A DNA stretch of 8,383 nt, taken from contig DCCQ01000135.1 of the NCBI GenBank assembly GCA_002314195.1, positions 1-8,383 on the forward strand, in the 5' to 3' direction. Below, piece after piece: positions 7,172 to 8,383 of this stretch. The position numbers and the translations under genes are program-made. Under the pieces are notes generated by a model, which was given only the letters and a program-made list of their open reading frames with translations, ran no database searches and was not told the DNA's origin. The DNA is from Bacteroidales bacterium UBA1077 (GTDB lineage Bacteria > Bacteroidota > Bacteroidia > Bacteroidales > UBA932). How positions within the stretch are numbered: the stretch's first letter is position 1; every line of letters begins with the position of its first letter.

Positions 7172-7870
7172 ATGAAAGACATATCCCTCATAGGCTTTAT
7201 GGGTTGCGGCAAGAGCAGTGTCGGAAAAATTCTCGCGACGCTGCTTCCCGAATGCCGCCTGATCGACCTTGACACCTACATTGAGGAAAAGCAGGGCAAG
7301 GATATTCCCGAAATATTCAATGAATATGGTGAAGCGGCTTTCCGCCGGATGGAGCGTGAGGCCCTTGAGGAGATATTCAATGACCCCTCCCGCCCCCGCG
7401 CCATCCTTTCCCTCGGCGGCGGCACCGTGACTTCCGAGGAATGCCGTCAGCTGATCCGCCGGCACACCGACTGCTTTTATCTCCGCGCCACCACAGGCAC
7501 CCTCCTTGGCTACCTCGAAGGCCATTCCGAAGACCGCCCGATGCTCAGTTCCGCTCAACCGGTCCGCTTCGACAAGCTCAGCGACCGGTCTGAAAACTCA
7601 CCGAACCACTACACAACGGTCGCTGAGCCTGATAATATTACCGATAAAGCACCCGAACCGGTCGCTGAGCCTGCCGAAGCGCCATGCACGGAAATACCAA
7701 ACGAAAAAGAAGCCCTCCGCAACCGCATCGAATCCCTGATGCAAACACGCTCTCACCAGTACCTTGCCACTGCGCACCACATCATAGACATAGACGGACA
7801 GACCCTCGCCCAGATCGCCGCGCTCATCAAAGAGACCGTGAAGCACAACATCTTGAATATCAAACGATAA
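7172..7870 (+). CDS. aroK: Shikimate kinase with a large in-frame insertion in the LID region
   Basis: It phosphorylates shikimate to shikimate 3-phosphate in aromatic amino acid synthesis, in the cytoplasm. The ATG at 7172 places the Walker A motif GFMGCGKSS at residues 8-16, as in the family, and AAGGTG lies just upstream. The same frame is open back to 6956 inside parC, but that extension has no kinase features. Visible motifs are IDLD (31-34, shikimate-binding Asp34), FRRMERE with Arg58, LGGGTV (81-86), DRPML with LID Arg122, and RSHQYLATA with Arg193 and Tyr197. Length is 232 residues against about 170-180 usually. From the LID Arg to the later Arg is 71 residues, against 19 in the M. 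tuberculosis enzyme (Arg117 to Arg136). The extra ~50 residues (about 127-179) are polar and Pro/Glu-rich, and are largely encoded by the palindromic repeats at 7558-7683. The core motifs are intact, so activity is plausible but not certain. Confidence 0.9.
   Translation: MKDISLIGFMGCGKSSVGKILATLLPECRLIDLDTYIEEKQGKDIPEIFNEYGEAAFRRMEREALEEIFNDPSRPRAILSLGGGTVTSEECRQLIRRHTDCFYLRATTGTLLGYLEGHSEDRPMLSSAQPVRFDKLSDRSENSPNHYTTVAEPDNITDKAPEPVAEPAEAPCTEIPNEKEALRNRIESLMQTRSHQYLATAHHIIDIDGQTLAQIAALIKETVKHNILNIKR
7558..7683 (+). repeat. REP-like palindromic repeat cluster inside aroK (three copies, one inverted)
   Basis: Unit A (7558-7589) folds on itself. ACCGGTCCGCT (7558-7568) pairs with AGCGACCGGT (7580-7589) as a 10-bp stem with one bulged C, leaving an 11-base loop. 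Unit B (7657-7680) is the reverse complement of 7566-7589 at 22 of 24 positions. A middle copy shares the 15-mer CGGTCGCTGAGCCTG (7617-7631) with unit B (7659-7673), exactly 42 bp apart, so both encode VAEP. ACCGGT occurs three times (7558, 7584, 7657). The core CTTCGACAAGCTCAG resembles, from memory, a dispersed REP-type palindrome seen in many bacterial genomes. I could not search for other copies, and none is elsewhere in this window. Confidence 0.8.
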
Positions 7871-7916
7871 GGTATTTACCTTTAGTTAATGCCAACCAAA
7901 GGTAAACCTTTATTTA
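7871..7916 (+). terminator. Probable intrinsic terminator after aroK
   Basis: Directly after the aroK stop, TTTACCTTT (7875-7883) and AAAGGTAAA (7898-7906) form a perfect 9-bp stem with a 14-base loop. GG at 7871-7872 can add pairs with CC at 7907-7908 across a small bulge. A T-rich run (TTTATTT, 7909-7915) follows. The stem is AT-rich, so it is weaker than a classic terminator, but its position between the aroK stop and a new promoter supports the call. Confidence 0.6.
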
Positions 7917-8031
7917 AGTAATATCCAATCAGTTATCAACCACAGCAAAAAGGCAGGTGAATATTCCACACCGAATAAAAGGTCATTAACACTACAATTA
8001 ACAGGATAGCTGTCGTTCGGGAAATATTCAT
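7917..8031 (+). other. Intergenic region with no gene
   Basis: The rest of the 196-bp gap between aroK and the last gene is AT-rich and carries no credible ORF. It holds a perfect GAATATTC palindrome (7959-7966) and another ATATTCA (8024-8030). I see no tRNA, attachment site or insertion sequence end. It is probably the upstream regulatory region of the last gene. Confidence 0.5.
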
Positions 8032-8039
8032 TATATTTG
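8032..8039 (+). promoter_or_regulatory. Bacteroidota-type -7 promoter element (TATATTTG)
   Basis: TATATTTG matches the Bacteroidota -7 consensus TAnnTTTG exactly. It lies 27 bases before the ATG at 8067, giving a leader of about 20 bases. About 20 bp upstream, where the -33 TTTG element would be expected, only a weak CGTTCG (8014-8019) is seen, so the match is partial. Confidence 0.55.
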
Positions 8040-8066
8040 GGATTGTAACTCATACACTTTGCGGCT

Positions 8067-8383
8067 ATGGAGGAGAACAGGGCTAAGAGATACCCGATCG
8101 GGGTGCAGACTTTTGATAAGATTATCAAGGGAGGATTCTTGTACATTGACAAAACAGGTCACATCTATGAATTGGCACATAACTATAATTATGTGTTTCT
8201 AAGTCGACCGCGCCGATTCGGGAAGTCATTGCTTTCCACCACATTCCATAGTTATTTCGCTGGGGAGAAAGAACTGTTTGACGGCCTCAAGGCCGGAGAG
8301 TTGGAGAACGAATGGAGAAAACATCCCGTGTTCCACTTTGATATGTCAACGGCGAAGCATCTGGACGAGGAGCAGTTGCTCAG
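8067..8383 (+). CDS. AAA-ATPase-like / PD-(D/E)XK nuclease family protein (3' partial)
   Basis: 105 complete codons are visible before the window ends. The start at 8067 gives MEENRAKRYPIGVQTFDKII, followed by GGFLYIDKT and SRPRRFGKSLL with the Walker A-type Lys53 and Ser54. Then come a conserved-looking FHSYFAGEKELFDGL and PVFHFDMS. This order (IGVQTF, YIDKT, RPRRFGKS, PVFHFDMS) is the hallmark of the AAA-ATPase-like family (Pfam AAA-ATPase_like), whose members usually run to about 500-570 residues and often end in a PD-(D/E)XK nuclease-like domain. They are numerous in Bacteroidota genomes and their biological role is not settled. Codons such as AAT, TAT, CTA, AGT and CGA are used here but rarely in the upstream genes, which suggests a different history. 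It appears to have its own promoter and follows a terminator-like hairpin, so it is probably a separate unit. Confidence 0.85.
   Translation, partial: MEENRAKRYPIGVQTFDKIIKGGFLYIDKTGHIYELAHNYNYVFLSRPRRFGKSLLSTTFHSYFAGEKELFDGLKAGELENEWRKHPVFHFDMSTAKHLDEEQLL

Noticed and set aside
7910..8152. An 80-residue antisense frame across the last intergenic gap
   Set aside because: It runs over the promoter-like element and the start of the AAA-ATPase-like gene. It has one hydrophobic stretch but no ribosome site or family match that I recognise.

Overview
The window is an 8.4 kb, gene-dense chromosomal segment in which every gene I can support lies on the + strand. Several features point to a Bacteroidota genome, most likely order Bacteroidales. 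These are a compact ExbB-ExbD-TonB set with a Bacteroidales-style TonB C-terminus, an RluB-type pseudouridine synthase with a long SYG/RGG-rich N-terminal tail, a 925-residue ParC with the sequence YHPHGDASI, and a terminal gene of the AAA-ATPase-like family (RPRRFGKS) that is multicopy in that phylum. A TAnnTTTG promoter element before the last gene agrees. I cannot name the species.

Layout. Positions 1-1709 hold an energy-transduction operon: exbB (5' end cut off by the window), exbD (3 bp later) and tonB (ATGA overlap). ExbB and ExbD form the inner-membrane proton-driven motor, and TonB passes its energy to outer-membrane receptors. Positions 1758-4269 hold two ribosome-directed genes that overlap: an rluB-like 23S rRNA pseudouridine synthase with a ~215-residue disordered repeat tail, and era, the GTPase that matures the 30S subunit. 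Positions 4327-7104 encode topoisomerase IV subunit A (parC). Positions 7172-7870 encode shikimate kinase (aroK). A stem-loop resembling an intrinsic terminator follows, and after a promoter-like element a partial AAA-ATPase-like gene with visibly different codon use runs off the end.

The most notable signal is in aroK. The gene is about 50 codons too long. The excess sits in the LID region and is made of palindromic repeat DNA: three copies of an ACCGGTCGCTGAGC-type unit, one inverted, with a strong hairpin at 7558-7589. This looks like a REP-type element inserted and tolerated in frame inside an essential-pathway gene. The second notable signal is the short word ATATTCA/TGAATAT, which is strongly over-represented across genes and intergenic gaps in several reading frames. 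The rluB tail, the ParC quinolone-contact substitutions and the composition change at the right end are lesser points. I see no tRNA, rRNA, CRISPR array or transposase.
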